From UBA1381 sp964399965 (GTDB taxonomy: Bacteria > Bacillota > Clostridia > UBA1381), in assembly GCA_964399965.1 (NCBI GenBank), contig CAYNRX010000014.1:1-49466 (forward strand): 49,466 nucleotides of DNA. Direction: 5' to 3'. The translations under genes and the position numbers were made by a program. A model generated the notes under the pieces. That model was given only the letters and a program-made list of their open reading frames with translations. It did no database searches and was not told the origin of the DNA. Positions 24,195 through 32,290 of this stretch are shown here, piece after piece (position 1 is the stretch's first letter; each line of letters begins with the position of its first letter).

Positions 24195-25586
24195 ATGAAA
24201 TTTTATGAGAACAGGGCGGAGGATGTCGTTATTGCCTATATCGGCGGAGGATCGCGCGGATGGGCCTGGGGGCTGATGAGCGATCTGGCTTCGCAGGACG
24301 TTCTTTGCGGGACGGTCCGCCTTTATGATATCGACAAGGAAGCTGCTGAAGCTAATAAGGTCATAGGCAATAGGGCCGGAGGAGCAGAAGGGGCAAAGTC
24401 GCAGTGGAGATACGAAACTGCGGATACGATAGGAGAAGCACTTGCGGGAGCGGATTTCGTAGTGTTGTCTATCTTGCCGGGAACGTTCGAGGAAATGGAG
24501 TCGGACGTTCATCTGCCGGAAAAATACGGCATATATCAGTCTGTCGGCGATACGGCGGGCCCCGGCGGCATGGTAAGGGCAGCCAGGACTATACCCATGT
24601 ATGTGGGATTTGCCGAAGCGATACGAAAATATTGTCCCGAGGCCTGGGTCATAAACTACACCAATCCCATGACTCTGTGCGTGCAGACCCTTTATGAGGT
24701 ATTCCCGGATATAAAGGCTTTCGGCTGCTGTCACGAGGTATTTTCAACGCAGGAGCTGCTGGCGGCGATGCTGGAGGATCTCTGCGGCATAAAGGATGTT
24801 AAGAGGGACGAGATATATGTAAATGTCCAGGGGATAAACCATTTCACCTGGCTTGACCGCGCCAGCTACCGTATGACTGATCTTATGCCGCTGTACCGGG
24901 AGTTTGTCGATAAATATTACGAGAGCGGTTATATAAAGGATGAATCCGACCATTGGATGAACAGTACGTTCGCTTGCGCCCAGCGCGTGAAATTCGATCT
25001 TTTCAGACGTTATGGCGAGATAGCTGCCGCAGGCGACCGCCATCTAGCTGAATTTATGGACGGCAGACGATATTTGAAAGACCCGGATACGGTTCGCTCG
25101 TGGATGTTTGGACTGACAACAGTTGCTTGGAGAAAAGAGGACTTGCAAAAGCGGTTTGAACGCAGCAGAAGGCTGGTCTCGGGTGAGGAGGAGTTTAAAC
25201 TTCGCAGGACCGGCGAGGAAGGCGTACATATGATGCAGGCGTTGGCCGGATATCGCACGTTGGTGTCGAATGTAAATCTGCCCAATTACGGCCAGCTTGA
25301 GGGGATACGGCGCGGAGCTGTCGTGGAGACGAACGCCGTGTTTAGAAGCGGAAGGGTCACGCCCGTGTATGCCGGGGCGATGAATAACGAGGTGCAGGCG
25401 ATGGTAGCGCGCCACGTAGCCAATCATAAAACGACCCTGGAGGCTGTCTTGCATAAAGACTTCGAGCGGCTTCTAACGGCGTTTTTAAATGATCCGCTGG
25501 TAACAATATCATATAACGACGCCAGGGAGCTGCTTAGGCAGATGCTTGTAAATACGAGGGAATATCTTCCCGGCTGGGAACTGTAG
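24195..25586 (+). CDS. GH4 family glycosidase, alpha-galacturonidase (LplD)-like
   Basis: 463 residues. GH4 enzymes cleave glycosides by an NAD+-dependent oxidation-elimination route that needs a divalent metal and reduced conditions. Seen: an N-terminal Rossmann motif YIGGGSRGW, VLSILPGTFEEME, QSVGDTAGPGG, NYTNP (154-158), the metal cysteine Cys179 in CCHEV and His216 in GINHF. The residues after the metal Cys set substrate type in this family. CHE(V) is, as I recall, that of the LplD alpha-galacturonidase branch rather than the CHS or CDMP types. ATG after GAGGAG. Single gene with its own promoter and terminator; no sugar transporter is nearby. Confidence 0.85.
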   Translation: MKFYENRAEDVVIAYIGGGSRGWAWGLMSDLASQDVLCGTVRLYDIDKEAAEANKVIGNRAGGAEGAKSQWRYETADTIGEALAGADFVVLSILPGTFEEMESDVHLPEKYGIYQSVGDTAGPGGMVRAARTIPMYVGFAEAIRKYCPEAWVINYTNPMTLCVQTLYEVFPDIKAFGCCHEVFSTQELLAAMLEDLCGIKDVKRDEIYVNVQGINHFTWLDRASYRMTDLMPLYREFVDKYYESGYIKDESDHWMNSTFACAQRVKFDLFRRYGEIAAAGDRHLAEFMDGRRYLKDPDTVRSWMFGLTTVAWRKEDLQKRFERSRRLVSGEEEFKLRRTGEEGVHMMQALAGYRTLVSNVNLPNYGQLEGIRRGAVVETNAVFRSGRVTPVYAGAMNNEVQAMVARHVANHKTTLEAVLHKDFERLLTAFLNDPLVTISYNDARELLRQMLVNTREYLPGWEL

Positions 25587-25592
25587 AATAAG

Positions 25593-25632
25593 TGCGGATA
25601 CTCAAAAAAATTGTGAGTATCCGCATTTTTTA
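25593..25632 (+). terminator. Terminator of the GH4 gene
   Basis: TGCGGATACTCA (25593-25604) pairs perfectly with TGAGTATCCGCA (25614-25625) and is followed by TTTTTTAT. Begins 7 nt after the stop codon. Confidence 0.95.
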
Positions 25633-25635
25633 TTG

Positions 25636-25737
25636 CCAGATAATTGTAAAACACAACAGCGTTTTACAATTATTTCCTTATTCTGGGAAATTCGAGGGTG
25701 CAACCCTCAAATTTTAATACAATATAGTCGTATATTG
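25636..25737. repeat. Three perfect palindromes in a row in the GH4-LCP gap
   Basis: After the GH4 terminator come three hairpins: (1) 25640-25652 / 25661-25673, 13 bp perfect with an 8-nt loop, enclosed by a wider CCAGA (25636-25640) / TCTGG (25682-25686) pair that shares base 25640; (2) 25688-25699 / 25703-25714, 11 of 12 bp with loop GCA; (3) CAATATA / TATATTG, 25720-25726 / 25731-25737, loop GTCG. None has a proper T-run except a weak one after the third on the opposite strand. No reading frame of note lies here. The gap 25587-25856 thus holds a terminator, this block, a direct repeat and a promoter. Confidence 0.7.
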
Positions 25738-25755
25738 CAAAAAAATTCAAACTTT

Positions 25756-25783
25756 TGTCACAAAGCTGTAACATAACTGTATT
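25756..25783 (+). promoter_or_regulatory. Direct repeats resembling a WalR-type box upstream of the LCP gene
   Basis: TGTCAC-AAAGC-TGTAAC (25756-25772) fits the published WalR consensus TGTWAH-N5-TGTWAH at 11 of 12 positions. A weaker third copy TGTATT (25778-25783) keeps the 11-bp spacing and runs into the -35 box at 25782. One helical turn between copies is typical of OmpR-family dimers. The regulator is not known; the response regulator at 19618-20304 is of the right family but nothing links them directly. Confidence 0.5.
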
Positions 25784-25810
25784 GACTAAAGCCAAAGGCG
25801 GTGATATAAT
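25782..25810 (+). promoter_or_regulatory. Promoter of the LCP gene
   Basis: TTGACT (25782-25787), a 17-bp spacer and TATAAT (25805-25810), about 46 bp before the start codon. Confidence 0.88.
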
Positions 25811-25856
25811 AGTAAACGTATAAATTCAAACGATATGAGCAAAGCGGAGGAGAAGA

Positions 25857-26924
25857 ATGAGATTTAATTTAAAACGGTACTTTCAAGTGCTTGGTGTTTG
25901 TGTGCTTGTAATAGTGCTGGGAGTATTGGCGGTTTTTGGGTACAATTACGTTGGCGGTCTGAGCCTTGGCGATAATGAAGTGCCGGAATCTATTACAAAG
26001 ACGAGCGGCGGCAAGATCAATGTTCTTCTCATGGGTGTTGATATAGAGGGTTATCATACAGACGCGATGATGCTCGTATCTTTCGACACAACGACAAAGG
26101 ATGTGAAAATGCTGTCGATACCGCGTGATACACGTATGTATATAGGTTCGCGTTATCAGAAGATAAATGCGGCTTATGCCATAGGCGGTATGACGGGCAA
26201 TCTTGCAGGGCCCGAAGGGACGATTGAAGCGGTAACGAGGCTTACGGGCGTGCCGATAAATTATTATATCGCATTCACCTTTGAAGCGATAGAACATTTG
26301 ATAGATGAGCTTGGCCCGATAGAGTTTACAATACCGGATCTTTACGGAGACGGTGTGGGAATGAATTATACGGATCCGGGGCAGGATCTGTATATAAGGC
26401 TTCCACCGGGGGATTACGAGTTAAACGGCGAGAAGGTCGTATGGCTTTTGCGATACAGGAAGAACAACGATCCGGATACCTTAAAGGTCACGGACAGCTA
26501 TCTTGACGGGGATCGCGGAAGAGTGGAAATGCAGCAGCAATTTTTGCAGGCGGTGGTAGACCAGAAGCTCAATGCCGGTCTTATAGCAAAAATACCGGCG
26601 ATATTCAAGGTGCTGTCCAATGAGATAGATACGAATTTTACGGTCAGCGATGTCATAAGCTATGCCGGATATTTGAGCGGCTTTACCAGCGATAAGATAG
26701 ATGCGTTTTCGCTGCCCGGGGAATCGAATGATGAGGATTACGGTTCCTCGTATTGGATAGCAGATATGGCGGCCGTTCAGCAGATGGTGCGTGAAAAATT
26801 TGGTTATTCAGCGGACAATATCACGGTCGGACCGGCTGATGAAGCTCCGGTATGGACATTTACGCCGGAGCATACGAACTCCGATGATGAAAGCGGCGAA
26901 GAGGAAAGCGATGATGAAGCGTAA
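25857..26924 (+). CDS. LytR-CpsA-Psr (LCP) family cell-wall ligase
   Basis: 355 residues. LCP proteins move polyprenyl-phosphate-linked glycopolymers onto peptidoglycan on the outer face of the membrane. Seen: a short cytoplasmic basic start, one membrane helix (about 10-30), then the LCP domain with INVLLMGVD, HTDAMMLVSF, MLSIPRDTRMYI, YQKINAAYAIGG and DRGRVEMQQQFLQAV, where the Arg and Asp residues bind the pyrophosphate lipid. The tail after about 335 is very acidic (DDESGEEESDDEA). ATG after GGAGGAG. Single gene bounded by its own promoter and terminator. Confidence 0.93.
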   Translation: MRFNLKRYFQVLGVCVLVIVLGVLAVFGYNYVGGLSLGDNEVPESITKTSGGKINVLLMGVDIEGYHTDAMMLVSFDTTTKDVKMLSIPRDTRMYIGSRYQKINAAYAIGGMTGNLAGPEGTIEAVTRLTGVPINYYIAFTFEAIEHLIDELGPIEFTIPDLYGDGVGMNYTDPGQDLYIRLPPGDYELNGEKVVWLLRYRKNNDPDTLKVTDSYLDGDRGRVEMQQQFLQAVVDQKLNAGLIAKIPAIFKVLSNEIDTNFTVSDVISYAGYLSGFTSDKIDAFSLPGESNDEDYGSSYWIADMAAVQQMVREKFGYSADNITVGPADEAPVWTFTPEHTNSDDESGEEESDDEA

Positions 26925-26962
26925 AAAATACGCTATCCGGATGTAAAACCTATGTATAAAAC

Positions 26963-26993
26963 AAATCGCTGTGTGTTGTGCACAGCGATTTTT
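26963..26993 (+). terminator. Terminator of the LCP gene
   Basis: AAATCGCTGTG (26963-26973) pairs with CACAGCGATTT (26981-26991), followed by further T. Confidence 0.88.
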
Positions 26994-27037
26994 GTGCAAA
27001 ATTTTCACAAAAAATAAACTTTTTTTGTAAAAAGCAC

Positions 27038-27066
27038 TTGAAATCACTGTATCTTTGTGATATAAT
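27038..27066 (+). promoter_or_regulatory. Promoter of the rimP-nusA-infB-glmU operon
   Basis: TTGAAA (27038-27043), a 17-bp spacer and TATAAT (27061-27066). It drives the longest operon of the window, ten genes to the terminator at 36446-36495. Confidence 0.88.
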
Positions 27067-27093
27067 CAACTTGTTAGTGTATAATGCCGGACG

Positions 27094-27122
27094 AAAGAGT
27101 GGGTTGACAAGATCCACTCTTT
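27094..27122 (+). promoter_or_regulatory. Leader hairpin before rimP, possible attenuator
   Basis: AAAGAGTGG (27094-27102) pairs perfectly with CCACTCTTT (27114-27122) and is followed by TTCTCG. The T-run is short, so it looks like a weak or conditional terminator about 22 nt before the rimP start. Because NusA is encoded in this operon and acts on hairpin pausing and termination, feedback is conceivable. Confidence 0.45.
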
Positions 27123-27144
27123 TCTCGTGTTAAGGAGGGACTGT

Positions 27145-27603
27145 ATGGCCAATCAGACAGAAAAGCTGGTTCTGGAAATATCGGAGCCTGTGGCACAGAA
27201 GCAGGGTGTATATGTAGTCGACATATCATATAAGAAAGAAAAGGATGGGTGGTTTTTGCGGCTGTTCATTGATAAGGAGGGCGGAGTCGGCATAGACGAC
27301 TGTGAAGCTTTTTCAAGGGCAGTTGAAGCAGAGCTTGACAGGACGGATCCGATCGAGGGCAACTACTGCCTTGAGGTATCTTCGCCGGGGGTTGAACGCA
27401 GGCTGGTAAAGGACAGGGAGTTTGCCTATTATGTCGGCAGAAAGGTGGATGTGAAACTTTACGAGCCGATAAATGAAAAAAAGGAATTTTGCGGAATATT
27501 GACAGGCTATAAGGATAAAACGGTCACGGTTTCGACAGAAGACGGGAATATAGAGTTTGAAAAGCAGCAGGCGGTATATGTCAAACTGCACTTTGAATGG
27601 TAA
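27145..27603 (+). CDS. rimP: Ribosome maturation factor RimP
   Basis: 152 residues. Helps assemble the 30S ribosomal subunit. Seen: LVLEISEPVAQKQGVYVVDISYKKE in the first half with WFLRLFIDKEGGVGIDDCEAFSRAV, and the hallmark CLEVSSPGVERRL. The ATG at 27145 follows AAGGAGG; an in-frame GTG 18 nt upstream lies before the ribosome site. First gene of the operon, 36 nt before nusA. Confidence 0.95.
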   Translation: MANQTEKLVLEISEPVAQKQGVYVVDISYKKEKDGWFLRLFIDKEGGVGIDDCEAFSRAVEAELDRTDPIEGNYCLEVSSPGVERRLVKDREFAYYVGRKVDVKLYEPINEKKEFCGILTGYKDKTVTVSTEDGNIEFEKQQAVYVKLHFEW

Positions 27604-27639
27604 GAAAGATCACGAAAAAGAAAGGTTGTGGAGAACAAA

Positions 27640-28761
27640 ATGAACGGAATCAATGAAGAATTTATGAGTGCGCTGGAAGGGCTGTGTGAGGAAAAAAACT
27701 TAAGCCCGGACGTTGTGTTTGACGCCCTGGAGGCGGCGCTTGTGGCGGCATACAAGAGAAATTTTGCCTCGGCGCAGAATGTGGATGTTATTATGAACCG
27801 CGATACCGGTGAGGTGCATGTATATGCAAAAAAAGAAGTAGTGGATAACGAGGATGTGCTCGATCCGCAGCTGGAAATTTCCATAGACGATGCACGCGAG
27901 TTGAGCGGAACGTATAATATAGGCGATGTAGTGGATATAGAGGTTACACCGCGCAATTTTGGCCGCATAGCCGCAATGACTGCCCGGCAGGTAGTGACGC
28001 AGCGCATACGCGAGGCCGAAAGAGGAATAATCTACTCCGAGTTTGCCGAGAAGATGAATAACCTGGTGACAGGCCCTGTCCAGAGAATAGAACGCGGCAA
28101 CGTATTTATAGATATAGGAAAGATAGAGGCTATACTTCCCGTGAGCGAACAGCCGCCGGGAGAGGAATATGAGATACATCAAAATGTGAAATGTTATGTG
28201 AGCGATGTTAAAAACGGCGCCAGAGGCACGCAGATATTGCTTTCGAGAACGCATCCCGGATTGGTGAGAAGGCTTTTTGAACAGGAGGTTCCCGAGATCC
28301 AGGAGGGGATAGTGGAGATAAAATCAGTATCGCGCGAGGCCGGTTCCAGAAGCAAGATAGCCGTCTATTCCTCGGACAAAAATGTTGATCCGCAGGGAGC
28401 TTGTATCGGCCCCAGAGGGATCAGGGTGCAAAATATTGCTGATGAATTAAGGAATGAAAAGATAGATATAGTGAAATGGAGCGAGGATCCGGCAGAATTT
28501 ATCGCTGCCAGCTTAAGCCCGGCCAAGGTTTTATCTGTGGACGTGGATGAGGAGGGCAACAGCGCAAGAGTAGTGGTGCCCGAACACCAGCTTTCACTGG
28601 CTATAGGTAAAGCAGGGCAGAATGTACGCCTGGCGGCAAGACTTACCGGCTGGAAGATAGATATTATTTCCGACGCCAAGGCGGCTGAAGAGAAAAAGCT
28701 CAGAAGAGCCGAGGAAGCAGTAGCTGCGGAAGAGATCTTCGAAGAAGAAGACGCTGAATAA
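27640..28761 (+). CDS. nusA: Transcription termination/antitermination factor NusA
   Basis: 373 residues. Binds RNA polymerase and RNA at pauses. Domains in order: N-terminal polymerase-binding part (ALEAALVAAYKRNF), S1 (about 130-200, ERGNVFIDIGKIEAILP), then KH1 and KH2 (DPQGACIGPRGIRVQ, SLAIGKAGQNVRLAARLTGWKIDI). A short acidic tail (EEIFEEEDAE) ends the protein; the extra acidic repeats of proteobacteria are absent, as usual in Firmicutes. The ATG at 27640 is 6 nt after GGAG; a GTG 12 nt upstream is less likely. Confidence 0.96.
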   Translation: MNGINEEFMSALEGLCEEKNLSPDVVFDALEAALVAAYKRNFASAQNVDVIMNRDTGEVHVYAKKEVVDNEDVLDPQLEISIDDARELSGTYNIGDVVDIEVTPRNFGRIAAMTARQVVTQRIREAERGIIYSEFAEKMNNLVTGPVQRIERGNVFIDIGKIEAILPVSEQPPGEEYEIHQNVKCYVSDVKNGARGTQILLSRTHPGLVRRLFEQEVPEIQEGIVEIKSVSREAGSRSKIAVYSSDKNVDPQGACIGPRGIRVQNIADELRNEKIDIVKWSEDPAEFIAASLSPAKVLSVDVDEEGNSARVVVPEHQLSLAIGKAGQNVRLAARLTGWKIDIISDAKAAEEKKLRRAEEAVAAEEIFEEEDAE

Positions 28762-28783
28762 AATAAAAAGGAGAACATAAAGC

Positions 28784-29041
28784 GTGGGGAAGCATATACC
28801 GCTGCGTATGTGCGCGGCGTGCAGACAGATGCGCCCGAAGGAAGAGCTTATCAGGCTGGCCGGAAATGACGGGGAGATAATTATTGACGATAGAAAGAGG
28901 ATGGGCGGCAGAGGAGTATATATCTGCCGCAGCGTTGACTGCATTCGGCTGGCTAAGAAGAAAAAGGCTTTGCAGAGAATGTTCAAGCGGGCAGTCCCTG
29001 ACGAGGTGTATCAAATGCTGGAGGAGAAAATTGACGGATAA
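28784..29041 (+). CDS. rnpM: RnpM/YlxR family RNA-binding protein
   Basis: 85 residues. RMCAACRQMRPKEELIRL and GRGVYICRSVDCIRLAKKKKAL are the two signature parts of the YlxR family, a small protein recently tied to RNase P control in Bacillus. The start is GTG at 28784, with GGAG 10 nt before it. The end overlaps ylxQ by 11 nt. Always found between nusA and infB in this phylum. Confidence 0.93.
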   Translation: MGKHIPLRMCAACRQMRPKEELIRLAGNDGEIIIDDRKRMGGRGVYICRSVDCIRLAKKKKALQRMFKRAVPDEVYQMLEEKIDG

Positions 29042-29336
29042 AGTATTGGCCATGATCGGAATGGCAAAACGTGCTGGAAAGATCCATACCGGAGAGTTTG
29101 TTTCCGGGAGGGACATAAAAAACGGCGCAGCGCATCTTGTTGTCATTGCCCGGGATGCGTCTGATAATACCAAAAAAGCGATCGCAGACTCGTGCAGGTA
29201 CTATGGCGTAGGATACGTTGAGTATGGTACAAAAGATGAATTGGGACAGTGTACCGGCGGCGGATCCAAAGCGGTAGTTTCGGTCGTAGATAGTAATTTT
29301 TCAAAGGCAATTTTAGATAAACTGCGATTATCTTGA
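29031..29336 (+). CDS. ylxQ: YlxQ, L7Ae-family RNA-binding protein
   Basis: 101 residues from a TTG at 29031, 6 nt after GGAGG and inside the end of rnpM. The N-terminus DKVLAMIGMAKRAGKIHTGE and the central VVIARDASDNTKKAI are typical of the L7Ae/L30e fold that binds kink-turn RNA. The only ATG options lie seven or more residues into the conserved first helix, so the TTG start is well supported. Confidence 0.9.
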   Translation: MTDKVLAMIGMAKRAGKIHTGEFVSGRDIKNGAAHLVVIARDASDNTKKAIADSCRYYGVGYVEYGTKDELGQCTGGGSKAVVSVVDSNFSKAILDKLRLS

Positions 29337-29355
29337 GAAAAGAAGGAGTGGTCAT

Positions 29356-31902
29356 ATGGCAGGATCATTAAAAGTAAGCGAAGTCGCGAAAGAGTTGAAG
29401 ATCAGCGGGAAAGAAGCTGTCGCGAAGCTGAATGAATACGGCGTGGAAGTAAAAGGGTATTCAAGTATGATAACAGACGAGCAGGCGGGAATGCTGTTCG
29501 ATATTTTCACACAGCTCCATATGTCCTCGGAGGAAGAGGTCATAGCCGATAAAAAAGCCGCATTTAAAGCGCTTGAGGCAGAGGAAAAGAAAAAGGCTGC
29601 CCAGGAGGCCGAAGAAAAGGCGGAGAAAAAGACAGAGGAAGCTTCTGTTCAGAAGAAAAAGGAACAGCCGGCAAAAGAAGCGAAAAAGCCGGAGGAAAAA
29701 CCGACCACCAAAAAGGAAGCTGCCGATGCTGTTCCGGCAAAAAAAACGGAGCAGAAAAACGTGCGCAGGCAGCAGGAGGCTCCGGCTGCCAAGGCTGCAC
29801 CCGAGCAGTATGATAAACGTAAAAAGAACAAGCAGCCGCAGAAGAAGAAGTCCGGCCAGCGTGTAGATCTTTCATCTATAGCAACGTCAGAACCGTCGGA
29901 ATCGATAGTTATAAATACAAATGAAAGAAAACGCTATGTGGATACAAGAACATCCACCGTAGAGATCGACAAGATCGAAAAGAGAGAGCGTATAGAAGAG
30001 ATGGTCGCGCCGGATAATAACAGGTATGAAGGCGGCCGCAAGAAAAACGCCAAGAAGCAGCGTCAGCAGAAGCAAGAAAATGTGAAACATGCTCAGAAAA
30101 ATGTCAAGGGCAAAAAGCAGCAGAAAGTAAAGCCGCAGCCGGTAGTTATATCGGAGATAGAAGTCCCCGACACCATAACCGTGGCGGAGCTGGCGCAGAA
30201 GATGGGCAAAACCGCGGCTGAGGTCGTAAAGAAGCTGATGATGCTTGGTGTAATGGCGACTATGAACCAGACGATAGATTTTGAAACAGCGGAGCTTATC
30301 GGATTAGAGTTCGGCATTACAGTCAACAAGGAGATAATAAAGACTAAAGAGGATCTGTTGTTTGAAGAGCTGGAGGGCGAGGATAAGCCGGAGGATCTGG
30401 TGCCGCGTCCGCCGGTCGTAGTTGTTATGGGTCACGTTGACCATGGTAAGACCTCTCTTCTGGATGCTATCCGTGATACGAGCGTGATAGCTACCGAAGC
30501 CGGTGGTATTACCCAGCATATAGGCGCTTATAGCGTACGTTTGGGCGACCGTGATATAACCTTCCTCGATACCCCGGGTCATGAGGCGTTTACTACCATG
30601 CGCGCCAGAGGCGCACAGGTAACGGACGTGGCAATACTGGTCGTTGCCGCCGATGATGGTGTGATGCCGCAGACTATAGAAGCGATAAACCACGCAAAAG
30701 CGGCCGGAGTCACCATTGTTGTGGCTATAAATAAGATAGATAAGGATGGAGCAAATCCCGAAAGAGTAAAGCAGGCATTGATGGAATACGACCTTGTTCC
30801 CGAGGAATGGGGCGGCGATACCGTTTGCGTAGAGATATCGGCTAAAAAGCGCATAAATATCGATGGGCTTTTGGAGATGGTGCTTCTGGTGGCCGATATG
30901 CAGGAGCTTAAGGCCAATCCGAACAGGGCGGCGTCAGGCGTTGTTATCGAGGCGCAGATAGATAAGGGCAGAGGCCCGGTGGCAACGGTGCTTGTTCAGA
31001 ACGGTACGCTGCATACAGGTGACATTGTTATCGCCGGAACGGCTGTGGGCCATGTAAGGGCGATGGTAAACGACAAGGGCAGACGCGTTAAGGCGGCGCT
31101 TCCCTCGACTCCGGTAGAGATACAGGGACTTTCGGAAACTCCTTCCGGCGGAGATAAGTTCTACGTTGTGGAAAATGAAAAACTCGCGCGCGATGTTGCC
31201 GAGCAGAGAAAGCAGGAACAGCAGGAGACGAAATTCAACCAAGTCGTAAAGGTATCGCTTGACAACCTCTTCAGTCAGATAGACGAAGGCAATATGAAGG
31301 AGCTTGATGTTATCATCAAGGCCGATGTCCAAGGATCTGTAGAAGCGGTAAAACAGTCGCTGGAAAAGCTGTCGAACGACGAGGTAAGAGTGCGCGCTAT
31401 CCACGGAGGCGTAGGCGCGATAAACGAATCCGACGTAATGCTTGCCAATGCGTCCAATGCTATCATAGTCGGCTTCAATGTCCGTCCGGACGCCGGTGCG
31501 GAAGCGGCAGCAAAACAGCAGGAGGTCGACATACGCCTTTACCGCGTTATTTATCAGGCTATAGAAGAGATAGAAGCAGCGATGAAGGGTATGCTCGATC
31601 CGGAGTTCAAGGAGGTCGTGATCGGCCGGGCAGAAGTGCGGCAGACATTCAAAGTATCGGGTGTAGGTACTATTGCCGGCTGCTATGTGACGAACGGGGA
31701 GATAAGAAGAAATGCACAGATAAGGCTTGTGCGCGATGGTATCGTTGTGCATGAGGGAGTTATAGACAGCCTGAGGAGATTCAAAGACGATGTTAAAGAG
31801 GTGTCCGAAGGCTATGAATGCGGCATAGGTATAGAGCGGTTTAACGACGTTAAGGACGGCGATACTATAGAATGCTTTATCATGGAGCAGATAGAACGCT
31901 AA
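29356..31902 (+). CDS. infB: Translation initiation factor IF-2
   Basis: 848 residues. GTPase that brings fMet-tRNA to the 30S subunit. An N-terminal IF2_N domain (about 1-50), a long Lys/Glu/Ala/Gln-rich linker (about 70-270), a second IF2_N-like domain (DTITVAELAQKMGKTAAEVV), then the G domain with G1 GHVDHGKT at about 359-366, DTPGHEAF and NKIDK, and domains II-IV ending GYECGIGIERFNDVKDGD. Longer than the shortest forms because of the charged linker, as in other Gram-positives. GAAGGAG lies before the ATG. Confidence 0.97.
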   Translation: MAGSLKVSEVAKELKISGKEAVAKLNEYGVEVKGYSSMITDEQAGMLFDIFTQLHMSSEEEVIADKKAAFKALEAEEKKKAAQEAEEKAEKKTEEASVQKKKEQPAKEAKKPEEKPTTKKEAADAVPAKKTEQKNVRRQQEAPAAKAAPEQYDKRKKNKQPQKKKSGQRVDLSSIATSEPSESIVINTNERKRYVDTRTSTVEIDKIEKRERIEEMVAPDNNRYEGGRKKNAKKQRQQKQENVKHAQKNVKGKKQQKVKPQPVVISEIEVPDTITVAELAQKMGKTAAEVVKKLMMLGVMATMNQTIDFETAELIGLEFGITVNKEIIKTKEDLLFEELEGEDKPEDLVPRPPVVVVMGHVDHGKTSLLDAIRDTSVIATEAGGITQHIGAYSVRLGDRDITFLDTPGHEAFTTMRARGAQVTDVAILVVAADDGVMPQTIEAINHAKAAGVTIVVAINKIDKDGANPERVKQALMEYDLVPEEWGGDTVCVEISAKKRINIDGLLEMVLLVADMQELKANPNRAASGVVIEAQIDKGRGPVATVLVQNGTLHTGDIVIAGTAVGHVRAMVNDKGRRVKAALPSTPVEIQGLSETPSGGDKFYVVENEKLARDVAEQRKQEQQETKFNQVVKVSLDNLFSQIDEGNMKELDVIIKADVQGSVEAVKQSLEKLSNDEVRVRAIHGGVGAINESDVMLANASNAIIVGFNVRPDAGAEAAAKQQEVDIRLYRVIYQAIEEIEAAMKGMLDPEFKEVVIGRAEVRQTFKVSGVGTIAGCYVTNGEIRRNAQIRLVRDGIVVHEGVIDSLRRFKDDVKEVSEGYECGIGIERFNDVKDGDTIECFIMEQIER

Positions 31903-31942
31903 GACCGCCGTTGTCTGCCGCGTAAAGGAAAGGCAGGACTAT

Positions 31943-32290
31943 ATGGCAAGAATCGACAAGATAAATACTGAGGTTCAGCGTGAGCTGAGCGCGGTCATAC
32001 GAGAGCTAAAGGATACGCGGATACCGATGATGACGAGCGTGGTAGCGGTTCACGTTACGAGCGATCTGCGGTACGCCAAGGCTTATATCAGCGTTATGGG
32101 CGATGAGAATGTGCAGAAAAAGGCTCTTGAAGGGCTAAAAAGCGCGGCCGGTTTCGTAAGACGCGAAATGGGTAAACGTATGGATCTGCGATATACGCCG
32201 GAATTCGTGTTTGAGCTTGATCATTCGCTCGAACACGGAGCGCATATAAATGAGCTTTTGAAAAAGCACCATAACGAACAGGGAGAATGA
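31943..32290 (+). CDS. rbfA: Ribosome-binding factor A
   Basis: 115 residues. Late 30S assembly factor with a KH-like fold. Seen: RIDKINTEVQRELSAVIREL, VTSDLRYAKAYISVMGD, and RTPEL-type ending RYTPEFVFELDHSLEHG. AAGGCAGGA stands before the ATG. The stop overlaps the nrnA start (ATGA). Confidence 0.95.
   Translation: MARIDKINTEVQRELSAVIRELKDTRIPMMTSVVAVHVTSDLRYAKAYISVMGDENVQKKALEGLKSAAGFVRREMGKRMDLRYTPEFVFELDHSLEHGAHINELLKKHHNEQGE

Noticed and set aside
29573..29866. Arg/Lys-rich 97-codon frame inside infB
   Set aside because: It arises from the repetitive Lys/Glu-rich linker of IF-2 read one frame off.
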